Of a stretch of 64,000 nucleotides of DNA, positions 50,749 through 58,753 are shown piece after piece. The DNA is from Lingula anatina (taxonomy: Eukaryota; Brachiopoda; Lingulata; Lingulida; Lingulidae). Within the stretch, counting starts at the first letter, position 1; every line of letters starts with the position of its first letter. The translations under genes and the position numbers were made by a program. The notes beneath the pieces were generated by a model. That model was not told the DNA's origin and did no database searches. It saw only the letters and a program-made list of their open reading frames with translations. The stretch is from positions 299,743 through 363,742 of the forward strand of contig NW_019775439.1 in assembly GCF_001039355.2 (NCBI RefSeq). The letters are read 5' to 3'.

Positions 50749-53700
50749 TGCGCATGTGTACTGTATGTGTGCGTGTGCATGTACATGTCTGCGTGCAAGT
50801 GTGTGTGCATCTAAAGAATTTTCTGCTCACCAAGTTCAGCATGAAAATATTACTTCCTAAATTCTAAATGCTCGAGGAAAAGAATTTAAACTAAACTTTC
50901 TACCAATGAACTAACTCCAATGAACTATCAATGACCATAGTTGACAAATTCTAATCTGCATTATATCCCACACATATGTATATATAACTGGCACTACAAT
51001 CCTTTACAGTACAACCCAATAACAACGACAGAAATCTTATAAACAATAACACATAATACCAGCGATCAACACATCAACAACAACAACAGCAGCACCATCG
51101 GTCAGTCAACGGTCACCGGACGTCCATGCTGTCCTTTGATAATTCTCCATACATTCCAGTTGTTGACTGTGTCACCAACTGAGCATAACTCCAGCACATA
51201 AAAACTTCACTCCGCATGCAATCACGATAGAGGCCAGAGGGACCAGCTCAAAACGTTCCCAGTCAACAACATGACAAGTGTCATTTCAAAATTGCTCTGT
51301 AAATTAAAACTCTCAACTGGTCTAATATTTGTACATACTTCAAAAAACGAGGACGCTTATGATACAAACACACAGGCTTATCTTGGCGTGCAAGTTGTGT
51401 GGCATGAATTAATTTGTGGTCAAAGCTGAAGATTTCGATGACAATCAGATCACGTGACCCCTAACCATACCATGCCATAATTACCAACCCATTTGAAAAA
51501 TAATCTTGGCTTTCTCCCAAAAGGGCTGCCAGCACATTTTGATCACCTTTTTCATTTTCTTCTGCAAGAAAATCACAAATGCATTTTCTAAAGACTTGTT
51601 TACAAACTACTAAACTTTGTTAAAGAATTTTCATCACCCTGTATACAGGTGTCTTTAAATAGCCTTGAATGGCATCCAAAAGAAAAAAAGGAAACATTTG
51701 TTTTGTGCAAGGAAAAGACCCTTGGCACACATGGGATGAGGATGTCAACGTCTTCACCATGTTGACATCTTTACTGAGTTGACAAATATGACTAACCTCC
51801 CTCCACCCTGATAACATGTAACACAGAACAATATTAAGTGTTTTTTTTACCTCTGATAATGAAGGGGCTTATGTTTTCCTCAACAATTACATTGGTTTGT
51901 CCATTTGTTACTAAAACAGGCATCCATCAAACAGTTCTTCACATATTTAGATGATATTTTAAAGATAGAGATTTTTTTTCTCGAGAAAAAGGACTGATAA
52001 GAATTTCAACTGATTTGGGTCTCCTAATAATTCCTACAGAATTTCCTTTGAAAAATATGTATTGGCCAGTTTCAAGAGATTTCAAAAAGAATTTGCAAAA
52101 TTCTTCAAGAGAAAAATAGAAAGAATGATGATTAAAGTAACCTGGCCTAACTTGAATGTGTTAGTTGGGAACAGTGGGACTCAAAGCAATCACTGCTGCC
52201 TGCCTGCTAACAAAACAAGGCACACCTGTATATTTTTGGTTCCTAAATCAATTACTTTCACCAACTTATTAAATGAACATTTAAAAGGTTGATTCTAATT
52301 CATTAACACGTGGAGAAAAAACATGCCAAACTTGGCTGGTAGACATGCAAAATCATTTGGCAAAATCATTCTTTCCAAAAAAAAAAAAAAAAAGTTAAGT
52401 TTGTCTAATTCCCTAAGTTCACTACTTCCTTATTTCTTAATTCTCACTTCAGCCACACAAATGATTGTGAATAGATTTCTTTTTTTTTTTTTTTGGAATA
52501 AACATGTTAGTTAAGACAGCCCTTATGATAACAGCAGACCTTGGACTCAGATGTTCAGTGTAAATCTAATACCAACCCAGTAAGACAAAGTCAAAATTAT
52601 GTCCAATTCAGACAAAGTCAACCTTGAAGCAGATATCAACCAAACTTCTCATCAGAAGATCAAAATAATTCACTAGAAATTCAACAGTCTGCAGTAAAAT
52701 GGAGTGTTTTTATAATCCCTACCTCTACAAAAGAGAAATACTGCTGGACCAGTGACATCCACTAGTGGGCCTGATTTGATCTTAAAGTGCAATTTCAGTC
52801 TAACACTAGACTGAACCGGTCTTAAAAATTAAGGAGGGACTCTTAATTTAGTCTTAAGACTAAAAACAAACTTAAACTGCAGTGAGTAAGACTATAATTG
52901 GTCTAAATTCAACTGAAGTGGCAAAGCAATTATCTCCCCACACACATTCAGACCAGACTTGGACTTACTATCCAGCCAGACAGGTGAAGATAGCAATCAA
53001 GTAGAGGGCCATTTTGTGAGTAGCAAAGGGTGGTCTCTTGGCAAGTAAGTGCTAATTGCCTAATTGATAAGGGTGATTCAGATACTGTCTCAGATAATTT
53101 CTAAAGCAAGGAAAGATTTGGTTGTGGAAGTACTAGTGCAGCATACTTTTAATGTTTTGACATAAGAGCTTAGGAATATAGCTTTGAAAGCATTAACAAA
53201 CAAGGTACATTTATTTTAAAATTAGACATGACCTTTTATTTGTCACAAACAATTGAAAAGTCACTTCCATCTAACATAAAAATGTACAGTTTTAATTTTA
53301 TTTAAAACCACATTATACCACAGGAATTTTATGTTAGAATTTGATATTCAAAACAATATACATTTATTTCTTGATTTTTGCCTTTGAAGGAAGTCTTTCT
53401 CTCTTTTTTCTTTCTTTGATTTTTCTGATCAAAAAACATTTTATCAAACATTGATAAACCAAATAAAATCACCATCTATAGCTGTTACAAGGGGTTTGCT
53501 AATATCACTGAGTGGTACCATTTTGTTTCCCTGGAATTTATTTTTTGAAAAAAAGAAATCCAGTTCTTTCTGAGGTGGGAAAAAAACATCTAACAAGACC
53601 CACACTGTTTCACAATGTCTGTATAAGTCTGAAGAAAAGAGGGCAAGTCCTCACTGAGTGGTTAATCGAAGGAATGGACTATTTGGGCAAGTGCCACATC

Positions 53701-55451
53701 AACTCATGTTTTCGTAACAAAAATTACATTTCCAAGGAAGAGATGGACAGAACTTTGGACATTTTAAAAGAGATTTTTTAGGACAAACGCAGCAAGGAAA
53801 TTGTACAGCAGAGAACTTGCCATATCATAATTAAAAGAATTTAAGGATCAAGATAAATGTGAAAATGATACGATTTAATTTATAATTGTGAATACTGATG
53901 TGCCTGTAATTAAAGTGTTACCATGTTTTAAAAGTAAAAAAGTAATTTTGTATTTTCAATTTTTTTTTTGTGAATTGTATATGAGTATTTGGTACAAATA
54001 AAAGGAAACTTGATTTACAATTAAAATAACTGTACCTTGTTTTTCACTGCCTTGCATTCACATTTCTTGGAACAATAACAAATACTAAATGTCAAAACCT
54101 TTTAATAAAGAAAAATTGTTAAATGTATGCTACATTTTCCCTGCTTTAGGAATTATCTGAGGTAGTATCTGATTCACCCTTTAGATATAAATCAAAATCA
54201 AAGAAAGAGAAAACAAAGAAAGGAAGACTTCCTTCAAAACAATATTAAAAGTATGCTGCACTAGTACTTCCACAACCAAATCTTTCCTTGCTTTAGAAAC
54301 TATCTGAGACAGTATCTGAATCACCCTTATCAATTAGGCAATTAACACTTTCTTCCCAAGAGACCACCCTTTGCTATTCACACAATGGCCCTCTACTTGA
54401 TTGCTATCTTCACCTGTCTGGCTGGATAGTAAGTCCAAGTCTGGTCTGAATGTGTGTGGGGAGATAATTGCTTTGCCACTTCAGTTGAATTTAGACCAAT
54501 TATAGTCTTACTCACTACAGTTTAAGTTTGTTTTTAGTCTTAAGACTAAATTAAGAGTCCCTCCTTAATTTTTAAGACCGGTTCAGTCTAGTGTTAGACT
54601 GAAATTGCACTTTAAGATCAACTCAGGCCCACTAGTGATCTAGATCATCACTTTATTCATCAGGTCAATTGGGAGCACGTTCAGGACCAAAGCAGTTTTG
54701 ATAAGAGCCTGTCTGAACTGACCTAATGAGACAGGTGCCTTAAGATGCTTCAGCCTGATAATCCTCATACTAGCACCCTACTGTAGGAGTCTGTGAGGTA
54801 TTATCATATAAAATTATAAATATTATACACATATTATCACATAAAGGATTGTGCATCAATTTGAAGTTTTTATGCACAAATCCACACTTAATGTTGCCAT
54901 TATAATTTTCCGCACTTTATGTCGCCGTCATAATGTTCTGTCTGTTTCTCTGTCTGTCTTTCCATCTGTCTGTCCCTGTATTTCCAAATTAATCACCACA
55001 AGTCATTTATCTCCAAGACTCTACTCTTTATCAACCATCACATAATAGCAAACACCTCAGCAATCACAAGCTTGTTGTAAAGTCATCCACGTTATCAAAT
55101 TGACACATGTAGACAATAATACCTGTGTATTATCAAACAAGACTGCATCATTTTAGTATATATAAAGCTTATTAGTGTATTATCTTATCACAGTGGCTTA
55201 ATGTTCACCACACATTGTTCATCAACCTAATACGTGTGGTTCTATTCTGTCCATATTGGCTACTGCTGAGTGATAGTCTGTAAAATCACATGCATATATC
55301 TCCTCCATATACAAAATTATACTGCATATTGCTTACTAGTAGGCCTATGTGGTTCAACTGAACTGTACAACATAGGCATATCTACTCAAATTAGAATAAT
55401 TTTTTCTGTATACCCATCACTCAGGTCCCTTATATACAGTACACACGCACG

Positions 55452-55503
<52 letters not shown>

Positions 55504-55684
55504 GCAGCCATTATGGACACAGGTACACATTTGTCATATGCATTTATACCTTCATATATACAAATACACTCATGTACAGACACACAATAAGAGACAGTGT
55601 CTACATTCAGACACACATAAGGAATATACTAATGTATACACTCACATCTCTCATATGCACATATACACATAAGAGCACAAAAAG

Positions 55685-55762
<78 letters not shown>

Positions 55763-55889
55763 ACACATATACCTACACACATACACATGTACATAAAAAT
55801 ACCAGGTATGTTTTCCTATACCAACACCTACTCACCGATTTGTACCACTGTTCCTGGTAATGGGCATAGCAGGACACGCCAGATCCCAT
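10599..55889 (-). CDS. DOCK9/10/11: Zizimin-family (DOCK-D) Rho GEF, multi-exon, 3' end missing
   Basis: This is a dedicator-of-cytokinesis protein of the DOCK-D group, which activates Cdc42 and/or Rac through a DHR-2 domain and is recruited to membranes by PH and DHR-1 domains. Exons in transcript order (window coordinates): 55836-55889 or 46965-47042 (alternative starts), 46450-46566, 45942-46114, 45626-45695, 44430-44537, 43548-43679, 42885-43056, 42387-42466, 41989-42072, 41565-41714, 41062-41277, 40627-40829, 39998-40117, 39281-39360, 38679-38866, 38205-38363, 37662-37837, 37153-37240, 36830-36916, 36452-36544, 34383-34427, 32724-32839, 32460-32529, 31980-32186, 31667-31813, 31398-31481, 30948-31056, 22515-22693, 21489-21771, 17560-17698, 16444-16586, 16051-16117, 15695-15748, 12795-12913, 12418-12533, 11950-12087, 11569-11625, 11102-11227, 10599-10712. 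Every junction keeps frame, giving about 1,621 codons. Family hallmarks include [41 protein letters not shown] and HSFDDRY. The roughly 430-residue DHR-2 is absent. Exons were inferred by eye from splice consensus and remembered family sequence. Confidence 0.93.
10928..11030 (-). pseudogene. Possible decayed duplicate of DOCK exon 11102-11227
   Basis: The intron next to exon 11102-11227 contains CTCTTCATGAATTCAAAAGTT and GATACAACAGAGCAAAGAACT. These closely resemble CTCTTCATGAACTCAAAGTT and GATACAACAGAGCACAGGACT inside the exon, in the same order and orientation. Frame is lost. Confidence 0.4.
14826..15043. mobile_element. Related MITE with ~30-bp imperfect TIRs
   Basis: The left end reads TA-AGGGCGCATTCCCATAG and the right end inverted reads TA-GTCCCCATTCCCAGAG, followed by further matching AGATYNGATC sequence. 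It lies in the DOCK intron between 12914 and 15155. The terminal AGGGnnCATTCnCA motif is shared with the MITE at 7107-7298. The interior is GC-richer than the surrounding intron. Confidence 0.65.
15156..15173 (-). CDS. DOCK9/10/11: Candidate 18-nt microexon of DOCK-D
   Basis: This 18-nt segment is preceded on the minus strand by a good polypyrimidine tract with a TTTACAG acceptor and is followed by GTATA. It sits between exons 15695-15748 and 12795-12913, which join in phase 2. The insert keeps that phase and adds the acidic residues VEEDE. The same place in vertebrate DOCK9 and DOCK11 is variable in length. Short length makes the call provisional. Confidence 0.45.
15371..15424. repeat. (TAAA)n microsatellite
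   Basis: About 13 tetranucleotide units inside a DOCK intron. A shorter run of the same motif is at 13004-13034. Confidence 0.97.
18782..19241. mobile_element. Inverted-repeat element with 138-bp arms
   Basis: The arm at 18782-18919 is the near-perfect reverse complement of 19104-19241, separated by 184 bp. Each arm contains its own small palindrome (TTACCTGTTCA / TGAACAGGTAA). It lies in the DOCK intron some 360 bp before the TRIM start codon. Coding potential is absent. A foldback/MITE-type element is the simplest reading. Confidence 0.8.
19606..21016 (+). CDS. TRIM-type RING/B-box/coiled-coil E3 ubiquitin ligase, nested antisense in DOCK intron
   Basis: Two exons, 19606-19949 and 20215-21016, are separated by a 265-bp GT-AG intron that contains a CA repeat. 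They give 381 residues. An in-frame ATG at 19555 would add 17 residues; the start at 19606 is preferred for its AAAATGG context and its position just before the RING. The RING has C21-C24-C36-H38-C41-C44-C60-C63 in C3HC4 order. A Cys-rich B-box1-like region follows at about 100-140, then B-box2 (CRLH at 165, FCEPC, ICHLC to 188), then a coiled coil at about 205-310. The family conjugates ubiquitin, often in innate immunity. The protein ends soon after NFGRI, where relatives usually continue into filamin/NHL or other C-terminal domains. Confidence 0.88.
20042..20072. repeat. (CA)n in the TRIM intron
   Basis: About 15 units in the single intron of the TRIM gene. Confidence 0.95.
21017..21189 (+). 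pseudogene. Open frame directly after the TRIM stop codon
   Basis: After the TAA at 21014-21016 the same frame stays open for about 57 codons to a TGA at 21187-21189. It reads, for example, [17 protein letters not shown] and [13 protein letters not shown], which looks protein-like. It may be the remains of a C-terminal domain cut off by a recent nonsense or frame change near an A9 run at about 20982-20990. It could also be a last exon after a TTTACAG acceptor, but any intron from the present ORF end would be only about 40 bp. Confidence 0.3.
21489..22693 (-). CDS. DOCK9/10/11: DOCK-D exons around the HSFDDRY motif
   Basis: Exon 22515-22693 encodes [19 protein letters not shown] and [14 protein letters not shown], a hallmark of DOCK9/10/11. 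Exon 21489-21771 continues with [17 protein letters not shown] and then a low-complexity Ser/Thr/Asn/Gln-rich tail that is likely disordered, as in relatives. The 8.3-kb intron before 22515 contains candidate cassette exons, a minisatellite, the sequence gap and a repeat element. The intron after 21489 hosts the opposite-strand TRIM gene. Confidence 0.93.
22158..22394. repeat. Composite dispersed repeat, copy 1
   Basis: This begins near GGTGCTGCATATATGCTG, contains ATTATGAATATTCATC, a GCACGGCGACGGC tract and GACAGACGCAGATGATGGC, and ends in two 12-bp inverted arms (TGTACAGACACA) around a TC spacer at 22369-22394. One N lies inside. Related copies are at 25760-26162 and 48797-48975. Confidence 0.85.
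24460..26162. repeat. Large composite repeat spanning the assembly gap
   Basis: The left part (from about 24466, GGTGCATATATGCTGAC) holds three diverged ~130-140-bp units, each with the GGTCAAAGGTCAA core. After the 848-base gap, two ~151-bp units (25760-25910 and 25911 onward) match copy 1. They are followed by a CGACGG tract and the same palindromic end at 26137-26162. The architecture of tandem units, microsatellite and hairpin end resembles bivalve 'pearl' repeats. Confidence 0.75.
24912..25759. other. Assembly gap
   Basis: 848 undetermined bases. The gap falls between two tandem arrays of a dispersed repeat, which probably explains the failure to assemble. Its size is probably an estimate. 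Confidence 0.99.
27727..28000. repeat. Minisatellite, about 11 units of 22-27 bp
   Basis: Units of the form GTTGAGACAACACCACATTGTGCTG repeat with variation (about 22-27 bp). They create long shadow ORFs rich in [10 protein letters not shown]. The array stops at the splice donor of the candidate 69-nt exon. There are no conserved unit boundaries or unique spacers, so it is not a CRISPR. Confidence 0.9.
28002..28070 (-). CDS. DOCK9/10/11: Candidate 69-nt Gln/Pro-rich cassette exon of DOCK-D
   Basis: This is 69 nt, phase 1 in and phase 1 out, with a TATAG acceptor of modest quality and a strong GTAAG donor. The open frame reads [22 protein letters not shown]. It falls in the same intron as the 81-nt candidate. 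Its donor lies at the very edge of a minisatellite (27727-28000), and the repeat units resemble the donor region, which could also mean the 'exon' is an accident of the repeat. Confidence 0.3.
29279..29329. repeat. (AAT)n microsatellite
   Basis: About 17 trinucleotide units beside the candidate 81-nt cassette exon. A similar array lies at 40129-40171, just beyond exon 39998-40117. Confidence 0.97.
29386..29466 (-). CDS. DOCK9/10/11: Candidate 81-nt in-frame cassette exon of DOCK-D
   Basis: This lies between constitutive exons 30948-31056 and 22515-22693, which already join in frame. It has a CAG acceptor after a pyrimidine-containing tract and a GTAAA donor. It is 81 nt long, enters and leaves in phase 1, and is open across 27 codons ([12 protein letters not shown]... 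rich in Ser/Thr). Inclusion would insert a Ser/Thr-rich loop just before the [11 protein letters not shown] segment. No counterpart is known to me in vertebrate DOCK-D proteins. RNA evidence is lacking. Confidence 0.5.
29779..29846. repeat. Compound (GT)n(TA)n microsatellite
   Basis: About ten GT units run directly into about 24 TA units. Confidence 0.97.
30755..30906. repeat. Degenerate ~36-bp tandem repeat
   Basis: About five units of the form AATTGCCTCAGTTGTGA followed by AAATATCAA lie just downstream of DOCK exon 30948-31056. Another short duplication (AAGAGCTGATTGCAATTTGTG twice) is at 30440-30498. Confidence 0.65.
30948..37240 (-). CDS. DOCK9/10/11: DOCK-D exons of the helical middle region, first half
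   Basis: Exons 37153-37240, 36830-36916, 36452-36544, 34383-34427, 32724-32839, 32460-32529, 31980-32186, 31667-31813, 31398-31481 and 30948-31056 encode the segment after DHR-1 that is armadillo-like in DOCK proteins. Landmarks are [70 protein letters not shown] and [24 protein letters not shown]. The 45-nt exon (34383-34427) is flanked by phase-0 introns, so it could be skipped without changing frame. Confidence 0.92.
31093..31139. repeat. (AC)n microsatellite
   Basis: About 23 units, 37 bases beyond the acceptor side of exon 30948-31056. Confidence 0.97.
32840..36451. other. DOCK introns around the 45-nt exon
   Basis: Besides exon 34383-34427, this 3.6-kb region is AT-rich with poly-A, poly-C (about 33696-33704, 34891-34900) and GT (35128-35161) runs. 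No other coding exon was seen. Confidence 0.6.
32842..32917. repeat. (AAAT)n microsatellite at a splice acceptor
   Basis: About 18 tetranucleotide units begin right at the acceptor side of exon 32724-32839. On the minus strand the array reads (ATTT)n, so it supplies the polypyrimidine-like tract for that acceptor. Confidence 0.95.
37662..38866 (-). CDS. DOCK9/10/11: DOCK-D exons encoding DHR-1
   Basis: Exons 38679-38866, 38205-38363 and 37662-37837 encode the DHR-1 (C2-like) domain, about residues 590-760. Motifs are [49 protein letters not shown], and [18 protein letters not shown]-1 binds phosphoinositides and recruits DOCK proteins to membranes. A lysine/serine-rich insert ([13 protein letters not shown]) sits at the place where vertebrate homologues have a shorter KGTTKK-type loop. 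The following GYAWMP matches the family. Confidence 0.94.
39281..42466 (-). CDS. DOCK9/10/11: DOCK-D exons between PH and DHR-1 domains
   Basis: Eight exons (42387-42466, 41989-42072, 41565-41714, 41062-41277, 40627-40829, 39998-40117, 39281-39360, then into 38679-38866) encode the linker region. Recognisable DOCK-D signatures are NSMHPELVK, a [15 protein letters not shown] segment, [16 protein letters not shown] (split between two exons), [13 protein letters not shown] and [13 protein letters not shown]. All junction phases agree. The exon at 39281-39360 ends one base into a codon and joins the DHR-1 exon correctly. Confidence 0.92.
42885..44537 (-). CDS. DOCK9/10/11: DOCK-D exons encoding the PH domain
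   Basis: Exons 44430-44537, 43548-43679 and 42885-43056 encode a pleckstrin-homology domain at roughly residues 150-262 of the reconstructed protein. Visible features are the first strand with GWLYKG, the basic FKRRYFYL strand, a [13 protein letters not shown] segment, and the C-terminal helix [18 protein letters not shown] with the invariant PH tryptophan. In this family the PH domain binds phosphoinositides and helps place the GEF on membranes. The downstream end of exon 44430-44537 has been copied in tandem into the following intron (see repeat at 44134-44424). Confidence 0.93.
43097..43169. repeat. (GT)n microsatellite
   Basis: About 36 units, 40 bases from the acceptor of PH exon 42885-43056. 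Confidence 0.97.
44134..44424. repeat. 58-bp tandem array copying the end of a PH-domain exon with its splice donor
   Basis: Five units start at 44134, 44192, 44250, 44308 and 44366 (58 bp each, the last 59). Each begins with CTCACCCTGGTAAAACTGAT, except the first, which has CTCAACC. The same sequence forms the genuine exon end and donor at 44425-44451. Read on the minus strand, every unit is AGTTTTACCAGG followed by GTGAG (GTTGAG in the most distal unit). Confidence 0.92.
45626..46566 (-). CDS. DOCK9/10/11: DOCK-D exons encoding the conserved N-terminal region
   Basis: Three exons (46450-46566, 45942-46114, 45626-45695) encode the conserved N-terminal block of DOCK-D proteins. The first carries [11 protein letters not shown] and [11 protein letters not shown], equivalent to the family's EPLDYE and DPLxDLLxFP. 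The second has the family's [10 protein letters not shown] and [12 protein letters not shown]. The third ends in an acidic stretch ([10 protein letters not shown]), which in relatives links to the PH domain. Lengths 117, 173 and 70 nt join in frame. Confidence 0.93.
46965..47042 (-). CDS. DOCK9/10/11: Proximal alternative first exon of DOCK-D gene
   Basis: The ATG at 47040-47042 is in an ACCATGG context. It opens 26 codons ([20 protein letters not shown]...) ending at a GTAAT donor in phase 0, which fits the shared exon at 46450-46566. The peptide is moderately hydrophobic and does not resemble the canonical DOCK N-terminus, so it is best read as an alternative promoter exon. An AG at the upstream side could make it an internal exon, but then the phase from the distal exon would not fit. 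Confidence 0.5.
48797..48975. repeat. Composite dispersed repeat, 5'-truncated copy
   Basis: This carries CCTGCGTTTTATGAATATTC, a long GCGACGGCGACG tract, GACGCAGGTGATGGC and the 12-bp-arm palindrome at 48950-48975. A single N at 48798 marks its left edge, suggesting a sequence ambiguity there. Confidence 0.85.
50318..50412. repeat. (GT)n microsatellite, interrupted
   Basis: A long GT array with GCGCGTTT and GC interruptions. A second uninterrupted GT array follows at 50700-50747. Confidence 0.97.
52760..54637. mobile_element. Foldback DNA element with ~394-bp inverted arms
   Basis: The left arm 52760-53153 matches the reverse complement of 54243-54637 with only scattered mismatches. Both ends start with CACTAGTGGGCCTGA. 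CACTAGTG is itself palindromic, so it could be an 8-bp target duplication of hAT type or part of the TIR. A second, weaker inverted match lies further in (about 53385-53430 versus 54195-54240). The interior holds one 89-codon ORF (53512-53781, plus) of unknown meaning and no recognisable transposase. Confidence 0.88.
55445..55501. repeat. (CA)n microsatellite
   Basis: About 28 units including a few CG variants at the left end. Confidence 0.97.
55690..55760. repeat. (AT)n microsatellite
   Basis: About 35 units, 76 bases downstream (transcript sense) of the distal DOCK first exon donor. Confidence 0.97.
55836..55889 (-). CDS. DOCK9/10/11: Distal alternative first coding exon of DOCK-D gene
   Basis: The ATG lies at 55887-55889 and 18 codons run to a strong GTGAG donor at 55835. 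It ends in phase 0, matching the phase-0 start of the shared exon at 46450-46566. The peptide begins [14 protein letters not shown]. Gly2 with Ser6 fits the N-myristoylation pattern MGxxxS, and Cys7 could be palmitoylated. The usual vertebrate N-terminus (RKFTKRLSKPG-like) is not seen in the window, so this exon would replace it. An AG just upstream means it could also be an internal exon with an untranslated leader. Its link to DOCK rests on strand, position and phase only. Confidence 0.5.
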
Positions 55890-58276
55890 TTTTCTCTGTA
55901 CCTCACAGTAAATAATATGATCAATATTCCAAAGTTCTATGTGACTTAGTCAGCAAAAGATGTATTCCTCGAAAAAAAAAAAATGCCCATCTGGTGAAAA
56001 AATGGGAACTCTCGCAATAAATCAGTCTCTCTGTGAAATTCACACAAGGTTATGACGAACCAGGAAGAGGATCAGCTGTTCGTTTCATTTAAAAAAACGA
56101 TAATGTAAGCTGCATCTTGTTGCCACACTGCCATTCACCAGAACATGTGTGGTAATATTAAATGGAGTGATACAGTGTCAAATCTTCTCTTGGGTTGTCC
56201 TCTTTGCAAAATTGCACAAACAAAATATAATCATTGAACCTGTTCTTGAATATTTCCTCCTTAAGTCCTGAGAGAAAGAGGGGGAACGCCAATAGCTTGG
56301 CTGAATCTCCTCTTAAAAAACTGTTTTCAATCTGCTGTTATTTGTTGATTCAAGAGAAGCAGAAAACACCACACAATTGCAAAACTCCTTTCCCTGAATC
56401 CCTAATTACCTCAAAGAATACAATAAAGAAAGAATTCTTTGCTGTATATGACCAGTATTCTAGCAGATTACCACCCCTTCAAAACCAAGCAATCTCTTTT
56501 AATTTTCAAGGACACTGCCCAAGTCATGTGGCCTTAAAGTATCTCCATAAAACAATAAATGACATTTGACATTAGAACAAAGATCCTGCTGTCACAAATT
56601 AGTTTGTACTTTCCTCTCAACAGAATTAGCAATCATAACTTTTACAGAGGAAGGAATAACAGGTTTCATCTACAAACTTCACATCCTGTTTGAATTATCT
56701 CCATTTTCTCTTCAATACTTTATCCTAAGAACTTTTTTGAGGTTACTTTATCCAATATTTTTAGGAAAAAAAGGCAGACGTGAAGGATCAAGCAGATGGT
56801 ATGTCAACCATCGTACATGTTTGTCCATTGACACAGCACCACCCATATGATTCAGTTCATCACGCTGATGAAAATAACCTAAGTTCTGCATTTGATACTT
56901 GCACCAGTCTTCTCGCTTTTTATAATGGTTTGCAATTTGTTATCCAAAATTAGTTATTTTTTTTCACTGTGTAAATCTTTCCTTGTTCTTAATTTTAAAA
57001 AAATGAAAGGTGTATAAGGTGTCAAAATCTTCTTCAGTCACTCACAATCTGTTTAATTCCAATTCAGGCATGCTATTTTCGTATTCAAATGCGTTCCCAT
57101 TTCTGAAATGAAGAGTCCGCCTCCTCTTTGGATCCATAACTGAAATGCATAAATTGCACTGGCTCCTGTAATGTTCAGTATTCTTTGTGTACAAAAATGC
57201 ACAGACATGTGTATCGTAAACATATCAATACTATCTTATATGTATGCTAGCTTCATCATATCTGACTTCTCCAAATGAAATGCTTCCTTTCACAAAAAAA
57301 CAAAAATACATCCCATTTGAGATACTATTATCTTCCTTCACTATCTTGGTGCAGTTTCCTTTGCAAACGTACACAAATCAATTCATCAAATTAGCCAAGC
57401 ATGTAGGTTCCACTGAGGACTTTACTACACGATGTCTGGAGTATTTTTCTCCCAATTTTCAGCTCACTTTATTGAACTTCACTATACGGAAAACTGATAA
57501 AGGAATCACTGGCAAAAGGCACAGGCATTCAGTTACCAAATCAATATTTTCTTTTAACACCTCTAAAACAAGATTCTTGTCTATATTTGTCCGAAAAAAA
57601 TCTCACTCAGTATCATATGAGAACAATTGCTTGAAAATAAACTTAAAACATCCACTTTTTTAACATGCAGAAAAAAATTTTATTCTGAAGATTCTCCTAC
57701 ATAATCTCCGCAGCTTTCTCTTCTTGGCATATCATACCATCACTCCTCTCCAATATTGACAAGATAAACATTTTTTCCACTGGAATATCTGAAGTTCTCA
57801 ATTTTTTCCACTCATCTAATCCTCTTCAAAGTATTGACAAGATAAACACTTAAAATTAGCTTTCAAGATCGTAATCCCCCTCTACTATTTCTGGTTCATC
57901 TGTCTGAGGTAAATACTAGTACATCAATTAATTGAACCAAATAAATATGTACTGTTAATACTCTATCTTCCTTTGGAGAGCCCCATCCCCCTCCATAAAC
58001 CTTCCATCCTGCAGAACACCAATGCTCTCCTGTTTCCAATCTGTGTCACCTCATAAAATAATTGAAAAAACCATCTCATTCTTTTTCACTTTTTTTCTGG
58101 TCTGTCTTTGCCCGTCAACATACTTGTTCATCAATGTGACTGTGCAATGTCCTTCTGGTAGTAGGTGAATTTAAAAAAAAAATTTATATCCACATCCTCA
58201 ATTCACAAACATGCTAAAAAATTGGTTTGATCCCTCCTTCTCTGGCTTCTTCTTTCCAAGTGATTCGGGGGCCCAC

Positions 58277-58753
58277 CTTTGCTCAAGCACTTAAAAGAAC
58301 TGATATCTAAACATTCATCAGTTCTTTTCACATCCACATAATCCATTAACTTGGTGGTGTGAGGTGAGAGAGGGTCCTCATCTACTATATCATCCTCTGT
58401 GTGGCCCAAGTCCAGTTTACACACATAATTTTTAGGCACAACTGAGTTGTTAATCCACAGTGAAATAAGCTAGGAAATGATGCTTTTCTAGTACTATATA
58501 GTATAGCATAGTATCCCCCTATTGATAAAAGTCCTGCGAAGACCCAGCTGCAGTTTGAAGGTACCAGCTTTATCCAAGTCTGTTCTGAGTCAGAGATGTC
58601 AGAAAAATAAAGAGCTAGCTTTATTCCAAAGGAGTTAATTTTCTCCCTTGTCACATGGCAAGGTAACCAAACCAGTTTGTTCTCTGCCCACGAAATCTCT
58701 TTCCAACACTGAGGAGTTCCAAACCAAGTGCGCTGTTGCAATCCAAGTTTCAC
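58277..58753 (-). CDS. Unidentified exon-like coding segment
   Basis: Segment 58277-58441 has an AACTCAG acceptor and a GTGGG donor, is 165 nt long (phase 1 to phase 1) and is open (CKLDLGHTEDDIVDEDPL...). Immediately upstream in the transcript sense, another minus-strand frame reads protein-like text with many Trp and Cys (CWKEISWAENKLVWLPC, SDISDSEQTWIKLVP). The two could be adjacent exons with a very short intron, or one decayed coding region with a frameshift. Not recognised. Confidence 0.25.

Larger units (their letters stand above)
47043..55835. other. Long first intron between alternative DOCK starts
   Basis: Holds degenerate ~33-bp repeats (about 47380-47480, units with GGTATATCC), a truncated composite repeat, GT arrays and the foldback element. 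Some ORFs (48201-48404 plus, 52062-52292 plus) are lysine/phenylalanine-rich and unrecognised. Confidence 0.55.

Noticed and set aside
50228-50860. ORFs rich in THTHTH or VCVCVC around dinucleotide arrays (also at 338, 4127, 30910, 42858, 55386, 62737)
   Set aside because: They are translations of CA/GT or GA microsatellites and overlap on opposite strands.
53512-53781. 89-codon plus-strand ORF as a transposase
   Set aside because: No transposase motif or family resemblance is visible. It is kept only as an unassigned ORF inside the foldback element.
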